Virus record (IMG/VR): IMGVR_UViG_3300043424_000030
Location: 1-30,295 of that record
Source of the DNA: a virus
DNA: 30,295 bases
Strand: one strand, 5' to 3'
Shown: positions 14,407 through 20,544 of the stretch, in pieces
Layout: each line of letters begins with the position of its first letter
How positions within the stretch are numbered: position 1 is the first letter of the stretch
Program-made: the position numbers and the translations under genes
The notes under the pieces: generated by a model
Told to the model about the DNA's origin: nothing
Databases searched by the model: none
What the model saw: the letters and a program-made list of their open reading frames with translations, nothing else

Positions 14407-14503
14407 AAAATAAAAAAGGCCCTATCGTGTCGGAGTCGATGGGCCTTGGGTGAATTTCACCTATGAAACATTTAAGGCTCCGACCTCTCAAATGTTCCAT
14501 TCA
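14407..14503 (-). ncRNA. Structured RNA with two hairpin loops that can kiss, ending in a terminator
   Basis: The minus-strand transcript has P1 AUGGAACAUUU (14500-14490) paired with AAAUGUUUCAU (14473-14463), 11 bp with one G-U; P2 GGUGA/UCACC (14461-14449); and P3 AAGGCCCAUCG paired with CGAUAGGGCCUU (14447-14416), 11 bp with one bulged A, followed by a U-rich run. The P1 loop contains GUCGGAG (14484-14478) and the P3 loop CUCCGAC (14435-14429), a perfect 7-bp loop-loop complement. A consensus promoter sits just upstream and the replication gene ATG (14406) just downstream. It may be a standalone sRNA or a regulated terminator controlling replication genes. Confidence 0.7.
14416..14447 (-). 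terminator. Terminator hairpin (P3) upstream of replication gene
   Basis: A GC-rich 11-bp stem with one bulge and a nine-base loop, followed on the minus strand by TTTTTTATTTT. It ends only a few bases before the start codon of the gene at 13702-14406, so expression of that gene from upstream requires read-through or antitermination. Confidence 0.8.
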
Positions 14504-14508
14504 ATACA

Positions 14509-14536
14509 CAAATATAAATCTTTTTGATTTATCCAA
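14509..14536 (-). promoter_or_regulatory. Promoter of the structured RNA
   Basis: On the minus strand TTG (14536-14534), 17 nt, TATATTTG (14516-14509). The predicted start is about 14502, at the foot of stem P1. Boxes and spacing are identical to the XRE promoter at 11128-11155. The -33 element overlaps the end of the small HTH gene. Confidence 0.7.
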
Positions 14537-14678
14537 CCAGGCAACGCTTCTTTAGTTGAAAATAAACACAACCGTATGAAAGGCCCATTTCTTGCGCAAT
14601 GACTTTAATTTGCTTTCGGTCTTGCCAAGCTTCAAAGATTAGCTCCTTTTGATATTCAGTTAAATTTCGTCCCCTCAT
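14529..14678 (-). CDS. Small HTH protein (49 aa)
   Basis: An ORF from ATG 14678 to TAA 14529, starting inside the end of the previous gene. It reads MRGRNLTEYQKELIFEAWQD, then RKQIKVIAQEMGLSYGCVYF and QLKKRCLVG. The segment IKVIAQEMGLSYGCVYFQLKK is a convincing helix-turn-helix. It is a possible DNA-binding regulator or remnant of a larger HTH protein. No partner domain is visible. Confidence 0.7.
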   Translation of the reverse strand: MRGRNLTEYQKELIFEAWQDRKQIKVIAQEMGLSYGCVYFQLKKRCLVG

Positions 14679-15021
14679 TGTTATCTAAAATTTGTTCAAC
14701 TGCATTTAAACAATCGTGAAATAAAGCGCCTCCCATATCTATCGAATTGTGCAAGCGTTCGAATAAAGTAACAAACTCATGAAATTGCTTAATTGTTTCC
14801 TGTCCACGGTCGTAATTCTCCAGGAACCTAAACGCCTCTGTCGACTTTCTTTGGAGCGCGTTAATCATGTTTTTATGCTTGGTCTTTAGATCATTGTCAA
14901 AAGATTTCAGCATCGTTACGTCCTCGTAATAATCCAGCATGATTTCTTGGAGCGCCAAATAAACCAGGTACTTTTGAGTTGCCCGATGGTTTAACTCTTC
15001 TATAATTTCGTCCCGTGTCAT
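14656..15021 (-). CDS. Helical hypothetical protein (121 aa)
   Basis: Predicted to be almost entirely helical: MTRDEIIEELNHRATQKYLVYLALQEIMLDYYEDV, then a long amphipathic middle and a C-terminal FERLHNSIDMGGALFHDCLNAVEQILDNNE. It starts at ATG 15021 in an ATGA overlap with the gene above. No family recognised. The tight packing supports a real early gene. Confidence 0.7.
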   Translation of the reverse strand: MTRDEIIEELNHRATQKYLVYLALQEIMLDYYEDVTMLKSFDNDLKTKHKNMINALQRKSTEAFRFLENYDRGQETIKQFHEFVTLFERLHNSIDMGGALFHDCLNAVEQILDNNEGTKFN

Positions 15022-15206
15022 AGCTTTTCAATTTCTTCTTTTACTTGCTTCCAGTCGTCTAAGTCAGCAAATGATTTAAGACACTCTATAATTTCATTAA
15101 CTGCTATTATAGCGCATTGCTTTGCAACAAAATCAGTCCCATAGGAGGTATAAACCTCATTATACATTTTAGTATAAATTTGAATAGCTTTTTCTTTTGG
15201 TGTCAT
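15018..15206 (-). CDS. Small hypothetical protein (62 aa)
   Basis: MTPKEKAIQIYTKMYNEVYT, then a stretch with AKQCAIIAVNEIIECLKSFADLDDWKQVKEEIEKL. Proteins with a KEKA.ELV.KM...AK.CA...V.EII start are frequent small phage proteins of unknown function. It is linked by ATGA overlaps on both sides. Confidence 0.72.
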   Translation of the reverse strand: MTPKEKAIQIYTKMYNEVYTSYGTDFVAKQCAIIAVNEIIECLKSFADLDDWKQVKEEIEKL

Positions 15207-15412
15207 CGTTTTATAAAATATCGTGCAACTCGTTTACCATTTTCTAAAGTAACCATGTCGGTTTGGACGTTTAAACCTTTGTCTCTAAGGTTTGCAATCC
15301 TGGCGGCCAGCCTAAAGCATCCAAACTGGGTAAGTGCCTCCAGCTGCGTTATGGAATAGCCATTTAAAAGCCATCCCTTGATCAGCGCGTTTTGAGAATC
15401 TGTGCTTTCCAT
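15203..15412 (-). CDS. Winged HTH protein (HTH_39-like, 69 aa)
   Basis: I take ATG 15412, which overlaps the upstream TGA as TGATG. A TTG three bases earlier is the alternative. The pattern DSQNALIKGWLLNGYSITQLEALTQFGCFRLAARIANLRDKGLNVQTDMV followed by a short beta-wing (NGKRVARYFI) fits the HTH_39 family of small phage DNA-binding proteins. It is probably a regulator or accessory replication protein in the early operon. Confidence 0.82.
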   Translation of the reverse strand: MESTDSQNALIKGWLLNGYSITQLEALTQFGCFRLAARIANLRDKGLNVQTDMVTLENGKRVARYFIKR

Positions 15413-15711
15413 CAATTCAAATAGTTTAATAGTTCAACACTTGCTTTGGTAAACTCGTCCTTAAATTCTTGTTCGCTAATTGGAATTAATTCCTGTTTAA
15501 TCGTTTCGTCGTACCATCGCCCAGCAGAATAGCTAATTGGATGGATTGAAATTTCAGGATATATAAGTAATGTATTTTCTAAACGAGACTTGACAAACAA
15601 ATAATTTTTGTCGTCCAAAATCATTTGGTAGTGGTGAGCAATTTTAAAATACTTAGGTAAATTAAACTCAGTTTCAACAAAATGCGTGGTTTTAATTTTA
15701 ATCGTTTCCAT
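15412..15711 (-). CDS. Hypothetical early protein (99 aa)
   Basis: It starts METIKIKTTHFVETEFNLPKYFKI, with a beta-rich first half (KNYLFVKSRLENTLLIYPEISIHPISYSAG) and a helical end (SEQEFKDEFTKASVELLNYL). Similar short proteins occur in early operons of Bacteroidetes phages. Function not known. The leader contains AAACACC and AAACTCC stretches like other early genes here. Confidence 0.7.
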   Translation of the reverse strand: METIKIKTTHFVETEFNLPKYFKIAHHYQMILDDKNYLFVKSRLENTLLIYPEISIHPISYSAGRWYDETIKQELIPISEQEFKDEFTKASVELLNYLN

Positions 15712-15731
15712 AGGAGTTTGGTTTTAGGTGT

Positions 15732-15833
15732 TTAAGAAAGTTTCAAGCCAAGCATATAAAACAAGGCAAAGATTGGCGCAAAAGCCAGGATTGTGTAAAT
15801 GATTTTTCCGATTGCTTTAACTGCTTTTTTCAT
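15732..15833 (-). CDS. Tiny membrane protein (33 aa)
   Basis: An ORF from ATG 15833: a basic start MKKAVKAIGK, then one hydrophobic helix IIYTILAFAPIFALFYMLGL and the end KLS. It has the strongest form of the early leader, TTTAAACAAACACC, directly before its ATG, which supports translation. Role unknown. A single-span host-membrane peptide is likely. Confidence 0.6.
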   Translation of the reverse strand: MKKAVKAIGKIIYTILAFAPIFALFYMLGLKLS

Positions 15834-15890
15834 TGGTGTTTGTTTAAATGTTTAACAAATATTAAAAGAATCTTAGGAATAAAAAAGAAT

Positions 15891-16223
15891 TTATACTTTT
15901 TTCTCAATCATGTTTTTCGACTCGGCGACATCTAGCAACTTTTTAACCTTGCGAAAATCTAGGTTTTGATCCTCTGCTATTTCTCGGCAGCAATAGCCAT
16001 AAGTTGCCAAAGTTAAGATTCGACTAATTTGGTGGTCGGTCAGGATTTGAAATATATTTTCGTCCATTAACTTTCGAGGGTAAAGCTCGTGCAACCTCAT
16101 TTTGGTATAGAGCAAATACCCAACTTTTTGCTGATCTAGTCCAACAAGCTTTGCAATTTTCTTGCGCGTTAAACCTTCCAGGTAAAGCTCTTTAATTTTA
16201 ATCATGACTTCATCAAGTTCCAT
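15891..16223 (-). CDS. HTH DNA-binding protein with two HTH segments
   Basis: A 110-residue protein with two likely helix-turn-helix units: EGLTRKKIAKLVGLDQQKVGYLLYTK near 16-41 and YGYCCREIAEDQNLDFRKVKKLLDVAE near 75-101. This resembles sigma-region-4/resolvase type HTH pairs. It is probably a phage transcription regulator. The start at ATG 16223 overlaps the 46-aa gene by 22 nt. Confidence 0.75.
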   Translation of the reverse strand: MELDEVMIKIKELYLEGLTRKKIAKLVGLDQQKVGYLLYTKMRLHELYPRKLMDENIFQILTDHQISRILTLATYGYCCREIAEDQNLDFRKVKKLLDVAESKNMIEKKV

Positions 16224-16342
16224 AATCTTTCGAATGTTTCGTTAAAAGGTAATTTCTCTTCGTTAAATGTGGAGGCGACACCTTTTGGCGCTAGGTCTCC
16301 AGGGCGTTGTATAAACTTGCCTAAGTATGTGTAATGGCTCAT
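16202..16342 (-). CDS. Small protein (46 aa) after Gp157-like gene
   Basis: An ORF from ATG 16342 (ATGA overlap with the Gp157-like gene) to TGA 16202. It begins MSHYTYLGKFIQRPGDLAPK and ends ETFERLWNLMKS. The coupled start and non-random, charged sequence support a real gene. No family assigned. Confidence 0.6.
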   Translation of the reverse strand: MSHYTYLGKFIQRPGDLAPKGVASTFNEEKLPFNETFERLWNLMKS

Positions 16343-16824
16343 TTGATTTGTAGGTTAAAGTTTTCGATTAGTCTTGCTCCAGTAATATTTTGGCCGCGTT
16401 TAATGGCTTCTTTGATTGCTACTTTGTCAGCGGTTACCACGTTTTTAATGTTGACAAATTGACTAGGCAAAGCCTCGACAATGTCAACCTCGACCGATTC
16501 GCTACGGCGTAAACTAAGCTTAAATAAAGGACTTTCTATTTTGTCGATTGTACTTACAAGCATTGCCTCCCTAACTGCGTCTTTAAGCCTTGTAATGGCT
16601 CGGTCCTTGCTTTCTTTCATTGCCTTAAGCCTCCTAATTTCTTGGTCGATTGCGTCGCTATCGCTTTGAATGTTTGCGATGACCTTGGCATAGTTGCCAG
16701 CCTTTGCCTGGAGTTGCTCTTGGTTAATTACAAGCATTTGCTCCAACTCAGGCGTTAATTCTTCGGTTTCAAGTAGAGAGGCTAACTCTAGCGCCTCCCT
16801 TGTTATTTCATATAAGTTTGCCAT
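16339..16824 (-). CDS. Siphovirus Gp157-like protein
   Basis: A 161-residue coiled-coil protein. NLYEITREALELASLLE.EELTPELEQ...LQAKAGNYAKVIANIQSDSDAIDQEIRRLKAMKESKDRAITRLKDAVREAML is the typical Gp157 pattern, followed by a beta segment PLFKLSLRRSESVEV and a C-terminal VNIKNVVTADKVAIKEAIKRGQNITGARLIE. Gp157 genes commonly lie next to recombination and SSB genes. The overlap with ERF is TAATG. Confidence 0.9.
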   Translation of the reverse strand: MANLYEITREALELASLLETEELTPELEQMLVINQEQLQAKAGNYAKVIANIQSDSDAIDQEIRRLKAMKESKDRAITRLKDAVREAMLVSTIDKIESPLFKLSLRRSESVEVDIVEALPSQFVNIKNVVTADKVAIKEAIKRGQNITGARLIENFNLQIK

Positions 16825-17375
16825 TATATTAATCCGTCTAAAGTGTCTTTTTGATCCTGTGTAAATTCGTATTTGGTTATCGCCTCCTTGGCTTGTTTCC
16901 GCTGGGCATCCGTTCCATTTAAAAATCTAACGATATAAGCAAATTGCTCTTCGGTTGGTTTGGTCTTGGTAACCGCTGGAGCCTGGCGTACTGGTCTAGT
17001 TGCCGCCTCTCCATCGTCGTCGCTTATAGCTAGGTTTAAAATGCTTGTAATGGCGTAACGTCTAGCGTAACTAATTGCGGAGCCTTGCGCTTGTGGGTCG
17101 TTTTGTCTTACTACTTGGAGCGTGTAAGTTGCTAAAATGTACTCGCCACTCTCGGCGTGTATTAGCATGGTCGTAAGGCCGTCGCCGTTTGGAAATTGGC
17201 TAAGGATTAAACCAGCCTTTTCTAGCGGCTCGCTGACCTCTGTAATGATGTGAGGCAAGCTGGCATAATTGGACTTAAAAAATGGGTTTTTAGCGTCTTT
17301 GCTAATTTTCCCAACCATCGCATGGAATTTGGCTAAGCCTTGCGTTAGGTTTGTGATACTTGGTGATTTTTCCAT
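16824..17375 (-). CDS. ERF-family single-strand annealing protein
   Basis: A 183-residue recombinase. ERF hallmarks: LAKFHAMVGKISKDAKNPFFKSNYASLPHIITEVSEPLEKAGLILSQFPNG in the N-terminal part and the conserved GSAISYARRYAITSILNLAISDDDGEAA near residue 97-124. The C-terminal third (KPTEEQFAYIVRFLNG...FTQDQKDTLDGLI) is a separate helical domain. It anneals complementary ssDNA during phage recombination. It starts at ATG 17375 behind AAACAACAAACACC. Confidence 0.93.
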   Translation of the reverse strand: MEKSPSITNLTQGLAKFHAMVGKISKDAKNPFFKSNYASLPHIITEVSEPLEKAGLILSQFPNGDGLTTMLIHAESGEYILATYTLQVVRQNDPQAQGSAISYARRYAITSILNLAISDDDGEAATRPVRQAPAVTKTKPTEEQFAYIVRFLNGTDAQRKQAKEAITKYEFTQDQKDTLDGLI

Positions 17376-17388
17376 AGGTGTTTGTTGT

Positions 17389-17655
17389 TTAAAGGTTTCT
17401 CTCTATTTCTATTTCTAATTCTAGCAAAATGCTTGGCGTTGGAATCACGTCAATTACATCGTCGGTCGCCTCGTCGTAATAAGACAAGCTATTCGTGTGC
17501 AATATTTGAATTTCTGTTTCGCCATATCCTGGCGCCCATTCGCTTTCGTCATCGCCGCAGCTAGTAACAATGTAATCGCCTTGCCAAACGTAATCGTGGC
17601 CCTCGTAAACAAAATTTACTTCTTTGTCGTAATGTGTTTCTGAATCGTAATTCAT
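17389..17655 (-). CDS. Acidic hypothetical protein, first gene of the early operon
   Basis: An 88-residue strongly acidic, Tyr-rich protein: NYDSETHYDKEVNFVYEGHDYVWQGDYIVTSCGDDESEWAPGYGETEIQILHT, then a Pro/Ile/Glu-rich end. It is probably a small beta-sheet protein. Similar early proteins occur beside ERF genes in Bacteroidetes phages. As first gene after the divergent intergenic region it is likely among the earliest expressed. An anti-host role is possible but not shown. Confidence 0.7.
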   Translation of the reverse strand: MNYDSETHYDKEVNFVYEGHDYVWQGDYIVTSCGDDESEWAPGYGETEIQILHTNSLSYYDEATDDVIDVIPTPSILLELEIEIERNL

Positions 17656-17686
17656 AAAATTGTTAGGGTTTAGGTGAATGAATAAA

Positions 17687-17716
17687 CGAAATTATCACTT
17701 ATTTCTATGATTCCAA
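17687..17716 (-). promoter_or_regulatory. Candidate early promoter
   Basis: In the 118-base divergent gap the minus strand has TTG (17716-17714), 19 nt, TAATTTCG (17694-17687), one base from TAnnTTTG, 32 bases before ATG 17655. It would drive the early operon. No convincing plus-strand promoter for the opposite gene was found. Confidence 0.5.
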
Positions 17717-17773
17717 ACAATTTCTAAAAATATTTTAATCAAAACGCAATCTTTTGTTTTAGTCTTAATTTTT

Positions 17774-18046
17774 ATGCTTTTATCTTGCGGCATGAATGAG
17801 GACCAAATTTTAAATCCGTTTGGCTACCTGGAGGCAACCAAGGTGTTGGACGAAAACAGAAAACCAGTCGATTGGTGGTTGCAATATTTGGATTTTAACC
17901 AGGCGGTCGCTGAAAATGAGTTTTACGTTTTGTTTGGCGATGGATTGTTGGTAAAAAAAGGACGGTCTAGATTTAGGACCAGCCAATACCTAAAAAGCGA
18001 AAAGTTTAAATCATTTAAAGATTGTCACAATCAATTAAGTAAATAA
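17774..18046 (+). CDS. Putative lipoprotein (plus strand)
   Basis: A 90-residue reading from ATG 17774 begins MLLSCGMNEDQ, with LLSC|G resembling a lipobox. The frame stays open upstream to 17711 and encodes ILIKTQSFVLVLIF just before it, so a full lipoprotein signal peptide exists if translation starts at a non-ATG codon such as ATT at 17720 or 17732. The mature part has GYLEATKVLDENRKPVDWWLQYLDF and a basic C-terminus (KKGRSRFRTSQYLKSEKFKSFKD). A phage lipoprotein transcribed against its neighbours could serve superinfection exclusion. That is inference. Confidence 0.6.
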   Translation: MLLSCGMNEDQILNPFGYLEATKVLDENRKPVDWWLQYLDFNQAVAENEFYVLFGDGLLVKKGRSRFRTSQYLKSEKFKSFKDCHNQLSK

Positions 18047-18240
18047 TGCCTGACATAACCATGTGCCCAGGGACAAATTGTCCTCACAAAGAAAAGTGTT
18101 ATCGCTTTACGGCTAAACCTAGCGATTATCAAGCTTATTTTATTGAGCCACCAATAAAGTTTGGCAAATGCTATGCTTATTGGGGAGTTGACGCGCAAAA
18201 CGTTTGGAATCAGCTTCAGGACATTGTCAAATCTAAATAG
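18046..18240 (+). CDS. Cys-rich small protein (64 aa, plus strand)
   Basis: It starts in a TAATG overlap with the lipoprotein gene. The N-terminus CPGTNCPHKEKCYRFTAKPSDYQAYF has three closely spaced cysteines, followed by IKFGKCYAYWG with a fourth, suggesting a small metal-binding (zinc or Fe-S) fold. Proteins with this C...NCP...CYRFTAKPS pattern recur in Bacteroidetes phages. Function unknown. Confidence 0.75.
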   Translation: MPDITMCPGTNCPHKEKCYRFTAKPSDYQAYFIEPPIKFGKCYAYWGVDAQNVWNQLQDIVKSK

Positions 18241-18241
18241 G

Positions 18242-18264
18242 TAACTCGGATAATTTCCGAATTA
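18242..18264. terminator. Hairpin between convergent genes
   Basis: TAACTCGGA, the loop TAATT, then TCCGAATTA form a 5-bp core stem (TCGGA/TCCGA) extended by TAA/TTA across one mismatch. It lies exactly between the two convergent stops and may act in both directions. The stem is short and the T-tracts are weak. Confidence 0.4.
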
Positions 18265-18810
18265 AAACAACTTTTTAGCCACTCCGATTTGGTGTATTTT
18301 TTGCAAAGGCTGGAATTGATATTGAAAAATATACTTGTTATCCAAATAGCTTACTGACGCGATCGGCTGGATCAATGAATTAACACCAGCGCCCAAGTAA
18401 ATTCCTTTAGGCTTTTGCACGATTGTTTTGGTTTCGGTATTGGTTATTGTATTTGTAACGACTGGTATTTTATAATCGTTCGTAGCGGTCATTTTAAGCA
18501 CTTCTCCGAGGACTTCTCCGCTTACATATGTGTTACCATATTCAAAAGGTAAAGTGGTCTTAAAATGGCTAATTTGTGGCTTAAAATCGATTAGTACTGT
18601 ATCCCTAATAATCTGTGATTTTATCCACTTTTTCGGCACATAAACTGTGTCTTTGACTTCTACCATCAAAGTGTCCGTTTTTGTCACGGTTTCATATTTG
18701 TAGACAGTCTCTTGCTCAGGCTTTGGGTAAATGACAAAAGTCAAAAGGACACCAATTAAAAAGGCAATTATTGCGATTCGTTTGCGCTCGTCATCTAGTA
18801 AATCTTTCAT
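18262..18810 (-). CDS. Membrane-anchored periplasmic protein, spanin-like
   Basis: A 182-residue protein with a short cytoplasmic basic start, one membrane helix (RIAIIAFLIGVLLTFVIYP, about 11-29), and a long Thr/Val/Lys-rich periplasmic part (YETVTKTDTLMVEVKDTVYVPK). The C-terminal region GIYLGAGVNSLIQPIASVSY...YIFQYQF ends in KKLF and looks like outer-membrane beta-strands. Such a protein could bridge inner and outer membrane like a unimolecular spanin. It is the last gene of the lysis block, coupled by ATGA. The spanin role is a hypothesis from topology and position. Confidence 0.6.
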   Translation of the reverse strand: MKDLLDDERKRIAIIAFLIGVLLTFVIYPKPEQETVYKYETVTKTDTLMVEVKDTVYVPKKWIKSQIIRDTVLIDFKPQISHFKTTLPFEYGNTYVSGEVLGEVLKMTATNDYKIPVVTNTITNTETKTIVQKPKGIYLGAGVNSLIQPIASVSYLDNKYIFQYQFQPLQKIHQIGVAKKLF

Positions 18811-19028
18811 TGCTCTATAAATAAATTATCCTCTTCAAGTATTTTTCTAAATTCTTTACGGCACCACTCATAGGCTTTATAAGTATCGCTAGAAAGTTCT
18901 TTGTACTTCATTTCGGAACGCAAAAGCTGGTCAAAATCCCAAATGGCGCTTTTATAGTTATGGCCATTTATTGCGGATTGGAAATCGTCGTTTTCCTCGG
19001 GTAAATAAAATTCAAGTATTGCTTTCAT
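18807..19028 (-). CDS. Small conserved phage protein in lysis block (73 aa)
   Basis: I choose ATG 19028, which overlaps the endolysin stop as ATGA. A TTG nine bases upstream is the alternative. Sequence: MKAILEFYLPEENDDFQSAI, then a Trp/Asp patch (SAIWDFDQLLRSEMKY) and a helical end (TYKAYEWCRKEFRKILEED). The MKAILEF.LPE..ddF..A..G..y..a.wd.dq.LR pattern is a recurrent small phage protein of unknown role. Confidence 0.75.
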   Translation of the reverse strand: MKAILEFYLPEENDDFQSAINGHNYKSAIWDFDQLLRSEMKYKELSSDTYKAYEWCRKEFRKILEEDNLFIEQ

Positions 19029-19402
19029 ATTTTCCAACGTGCTTTAGTTCCTCTAATATCGTAATGAATCCAAGTCTTATAAATTCCCAATCCACCCTCT
19101 TTCATTTTACCATCTTTTATTAGCAACTCTATTGCCTTTGCAACGTCTTCAGGTTTAATCTTTGCAACTTGAATGTCGGCAGCCATCCCTAGGACGTGGT
19201 AACTATTTAAAGCTCCACCAATTTTTGCGTTATGTTCCTTACTCCTAAATCCTGAAGTTATACGTATTGGCTGACCTAAATTCTTACGTAGAGCCTCCAA
19301 GTTTTTGGCTAACTCTGTCAAGTTTTTAAGAACGTCATTTGTTGGTGCCGTACCATCAGCGCTGGCAAATTCGTTGAGACTAAAGTTTGTCGAAAGTTTC
19401 AT
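19025..19402 (-). CDS. M15 family peptidase (endolysin, DD/LD-carboxypeptidase-like)
   Basis: A 125-residue zinc peptidase with the Hedgehog/DD-peptidase fold motifs: ITSGFRS near 48, the metal-binding S-x-H-x-x-G-x-A-x-D in SYHVLGMAADIQ (H69, D76), and the last ligand in WIHYD (H113). It is single-domain with no signal peptide or cell-wall-binding domain. It would cut peptidoglycan peptide links and probably needs a holin or other membrane protein to reach the wall. It is coupled to the phosphoesterase gene by ATGA. Confidence 0.9.
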   Translation of the reverse strand: MKLSTNFSLNEFASADGTAPTNDVLKNLTELAKNLEALRKNLGQPIRITSGFRSKEHNAKIGGALNSYHVLGMAADIQVAKIKPEDVAKAIELLIKDGKMKEGGLGIYKTWIHYDIRGTKARWKI

Positions 19403-20280
19403 AACGGAAATTTACAACTGTCTACCAATAATTCCCAATTGTCATTATCCTTGGTTCTAATTCGAAGACCTTCCAAGGTTAAAATGCGGCCTCCAGTAGG
19501 TTTTACAGGCGCTCCGCGTTCAACATGCCATCCTCCAAAGCCATCCTCATGCTCTTCTTTATAAGCGCCAGTTATTGCAAGGTGAATTTGCTTTTGTATT
19601 ATTTGATGAGCGTGTCTACCTGGATTGTATTGGACAGTATCTCTAGCATCGTTACGGCTGGAATTTTCGTGAATATGGCCCATAATAAAGATGTCCATAT
19701 TTTCGTAAAGCTCTAGCGCTCTAGTCAAGTTAATGGCTCCCTTGGTAACTACCCCACCCCCCCCTGAGCCGTGGAAATACTTCATCATTTTAGAAATGTA
19801 AGTATTGGTTTCTAGTTGCTTTTTAATGACTAGCCAACCACCATAACCGCCAGTATATACGCTAGTCTTGTTTGTGTAATTGAGCAAATCGACAAACCTT
19901 TGCAAAGGGTCGGTTTCTAAGTTTTTAATAATTGCAGTCTCGTGGTTTCCGTATCCAATAACGGTTAACAAGTTAGCATAAGGACTCCACCAGTCTACGG
20001 CATCCTCAATTACCGCGTCAATATAGTTTGCCTTATTATGTTCGGGCAATACGTCCTTTTTGCTTCTCCTTGGGTCGTATTTACCCTGCATTAAGCAAAA
20101 GAAATCGCCGTTTATAAAGATGGGAATTTCTTGGTCTTTGCAGTAATCTAAATGTCGCTTTAATTTCTCGCGATCACATTTAGGATTATCCCAATGTATG
20201 TCAGATAATAAAGCAATTTTGGACTCTTTTTGGTCGAGGTTGATTTGATGCAAATTCCTCGAGATTTTTTTTATTTCCAT
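19399..20280 (-). CDS. Calcineurin-like metallophosphoesterase
   Basis: A 293-residue protein with all metal-binding motifs: SDIHWD (D27, H29), NGDFF (D59), GYGNHE (N112, H113), YFHG (H170) and GHIH (H202, H204). It hydrolyses a phosphodiester or phosphomonoester. The substrate is unknown. It sits inside the lysis block between a membrane protein and the endolysin, so it could act on host envelope, nucleotide or DNA targets. The codons after H170 contain a run of eight G (complement at 19757-19764), rare in this AT-rich genome. The reading frame is intact. Confidence 0.9.
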   Translation of the reverse strand: MEIKKISRNLHQINLDQKESKIALLSDIHWDNPKCDREKLKRHLDYCKDQEIPIFINGDFFCLMQGKYDPRRSKKDVLPEHNKANYIDAVIEDAVDWWSPYANLLTVIGYGNHETAIIKNLETDPLQRFVDLLNYTNKTSVYTGGYGGWLVIKKQLETNTYISKMMKYFHGSGGGGVVTKGAINLTRALELYENMDIFIMGHIHENSSRNDARDTVQYNPGRHAHQIIQKQIHLAITGAYKEEHEDGFGGWHVERGAPVKPTGGRILTLEGLRIRTKDNDNWELLVDSCKFPL

Positions 20281-20462
20281 TATAGGATTAAAGAGGTTAC
20301 AATTGTTTTGAGTAGGTCAAAGAAAGACCCAACGGAATGCTCCGGTAAAAAGTAGGCAGCAACTCCGCCGACTACAATTAAAAAAACCGCCCAAATTCCT
20401 AGGCGGATGTATTTTGATCTTTCAGCGTCCTTGTCCACGATATCTTTTTGGCTTTTGCTCAT
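20280..20462 (-). CDS. Small membrane protein (60 aa), possible holin
   Basis: A charged start MSKSQKDIVDKDAERSKYIR, then a membrane helix LGIWAVFLIVVGGVAAYFL and a second hydrophobic C-terminal segment (SFFDLLKTIVTSLIL). Its start overlaps the end of the 40-aa basic protein by 41 nt in another frame. Next to the endolysin block it is a holin candidate, without homology proof. Confidence 0.65.
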   Translation of the reverse strand: MSKSQKDIVDKDAERSKYIRLGIWAVFLIVVGGVAAYFLPEHSVGSFFDLLKTIVTSLIL

Positions 20463-20544
20463 TTTTAGAATAGGCTTTTTTAGCTTTTCCGTTCCTTCGC
20501 TTGCCGAATGAATTTGGCTTACTTGCTTGTACTGCTTTTGCCAT
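20422..20544 (-). CDS. Tiny basic protein (40 aa)
   Basis: An ORF from ATG 20544 to TGA 20422: MAKAVQASKPNSFGKRRNGK, then AKKAYSKNEQKPKRYRGQGR. About one third of the residues are Lys or Arg, and the SFGKR..GKAKK....KPK.YRGQGR pattern recurs as a small protein in Bacteroidetes phages. It overlaps the upstream membrane protein's stop as TAATG. The charge and lack of hydrophobic core suggest nucleic-acid or ribosome contact, or a virion-internal peptide. Confidence 0.7.
   Translation of the reverse strand: MAKAVQASKPNSFGKRRNGKAKKAYSKNEQKPKRYRGQGR

Noticed and set aside
14407-14528. tRNA or tmRNA in the structured intergenic region
   Set aside because: No cloverleaf, no T-loop sequence and no CCA end. 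The last hairpin is a terminator.
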